From Capillibacterium thermochitinicola (GTDB lineage Bacteria > Bacillota > UBA4882 > UBA10575), in NCBI RefSeq assembly GCF_013664685.1, contig NZ_JAAKDE010000003.1, forward strand, positions 1 to 64,000: a DNA stretch of 64,000 bases. Direction: 5' to 3'. Every line of letters begins with the position of its first letter. Within the stretch, counting starts at the first letter, position 1. A program made the translations under genes and the position numbers. The notes beneath the pieces are model-generated. The model did not search any database, had not been told where the DNA came from, and saw nothing but the letters and a program-made list of their open reading frames with translations. This document shows positions 63,346 through 64,000 of this stretch, in pieces.

Positions 63346-64000
63346 TTAATTACCGGCAATGTGCGCTTCACCGGCTTTCACAATCGCTAGTTTCGCAAAG
63401 AACGGACCGATGATCTCATAAACCACGACCGAACCCAGGATAACGGTGGTGACCATACCGGCGATTTCGGGCATACCCTGCTGGACCAGCAAGGTAAGGC
63501 CAATGGCCACCCCGGCCTGGGGAACCAGGCCCAACCCCAAATACTTGCGGACGACCGCCGGGGCGTTACTAATCAGCGCACCGAAAGTGGCGCCGCCGAT
63601 CTTCCCAAGGACCCGGCTGACAATATACGCAACCCCAACTAGACCAACCTTGGCCAACAGGCCCAGATGTAAATTGGCCCCGGCTAAAACGAAAAAGAGG
63701 ACATAAATCGGAGTATCCACGGTACTGACCAACCGGAACATCTTTTCCGCCTGGTGGGGCAGGAGATTCACCGCGACACAACCCATGGTCATCCCGGCGA
63801 GCAAAGCGGAAAGGTGCAGGACCTCCGCCAGACCGGCCTGCAGGAAAACCATTCCCAGCGCCAGGACCAATTTATCCGGTTTTTCCTTAAGCCGAGTGGC
63901 CAAGAGCAAAAGAACAACTCCAAAAACGATTCCTAAAATGATTGAGCCGAATAGTTCCCAAAGGGGCGCCGCAATCATCGCCGCCACTCCCCCGCTGACT
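63346..64000 (-). CDS. cation/proton antiporter (CPA2/NhaP-like), 5' end beyond the window
   Basis: Only the C-terminal part is present; the frame continues past the right edge. The visible residues (about 218) form six to seven hydrophobic helices, with GLAEVLHLSALLAGMTMGCVAVN near the start, TPIYVLFFVLAGANLHLGLL in the middle and LGLGLVPQAGVAIGLTLLVQQG near the end. These are typical of Kef/NapA-type monovalent cation:proton antiporters. The ion cannot be told. It is followed by the tRNA-Leu promoter. Confidence 0.88.
   Translation of the reverse strand, partial: VSGGVAAMIAAPLWELFGSIILGIVFGVVLLLLATRLKEKPDKLVLALGMVFLQAGLAEVLHLSALLAGMTMGCVAVNLLPHQAEKMFRLVSTVDTPIYVLFFVLAGANLHLGLLAKVGLVGVAYIVSRVLGKIGGATFGALISNAPAVVRKYLGLGLVPQAGVAIGLTLLVQQGMPEIAGMVTTVILGSVVVYEIIGPFFAKLAIVKAGEAHIAGN

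Overview
The window looks like a chromosomal segment of an anaerobic, flagellated, spore-forming member of the Bacillota (Firmicutes). Three things point there. First, bases 155-12664 carry the classical Bacillus-type order dprA, topA, trmFO, xerC, hslV, hslU, codY, flgB, flgC, fliE, fliF, fliG on the minus strand. Second, spore genes are present (spoVAC, spoVAD, a SleB-type hydrolase). Third, there is a ferredoxin-dependent 2-oxoacid oxidoreductase operon and other Fe-S proteins. Two TolC-family proteins with a MacAB-type pump, a LolA-like remnant and a small candidate beta-barrel suggest the cell may be a diderm Firmicute (inference). I see no insertion sequence, prophage, CRISPR array or rRNA.

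Layout. 1-12.7 kb: flagellar basal-body genes, CodY, HslUV, XerC and DNA/tRNA maintenance genes. 12.7-16.9 kb: a zinc-ribbon miniprotein, YqeH and YqeG, a lytic transglycosylase, a tRNA-Val/tRNA-Asp unit and a PHP-domain protein. 16.9-22.5 kb: an aromatic amino-acid operon read aroH, phosphatase, hisC, aroF, tyrA, aroA. 22.6-24.2 kb: a patatin, a 47-residue membrane protein and a HutP-family RNA-binding protein. 24.2-29.4 kb: the protein quality-control cluster tig, clpP, clpX, lonB. 29.6-34.9 kb: tRNA-Leu, SleB, a candidate beta-barrel and a MoxR/DUF58/DUF4129 cassette. 35.2-45.8 kb: a PatB/MalY-type PLP enzyme, a ParA-like ATPase plus 2-oxoacid:ferredoxin oxidoreductase, spoVAC/spoVAD, a broken TPP enzyme, a glutamate-synthase-domain protein and a DUF362 ferredoxin. 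45.9-53.8 kb: gene remnants, gapA, an acyl-CoA synthetase with a cupin regulator, a second PHP protein, type II pantothenate kinase and an OPT transporter. 53.9-57.1 kb: recR, ebfC, dnaX and a nitroreductase. 57.4-64 kb: the MacAB/TolC export operon, tRNA-Leu and a partial cation/proton antiporter.

Most of this is ordinary. The items I rank highest are: the terminator between a patatin/miniprotein pair and a HutP-family gene, which looks like an attenuator for an RNA-binding protein; a TPP enzyme with two internal losses, one of which removes its cofactor motif; an oxidoreductase alpha subunit frameshifted in a run of eight G; an EPSP synthase with altered active-site signatures; and a perfect 20-bp palindrome between the gapA promoter and its start codon. 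Two of the disruptions lie at or near homopolymer runs, so sequencing error has to be excluded first.
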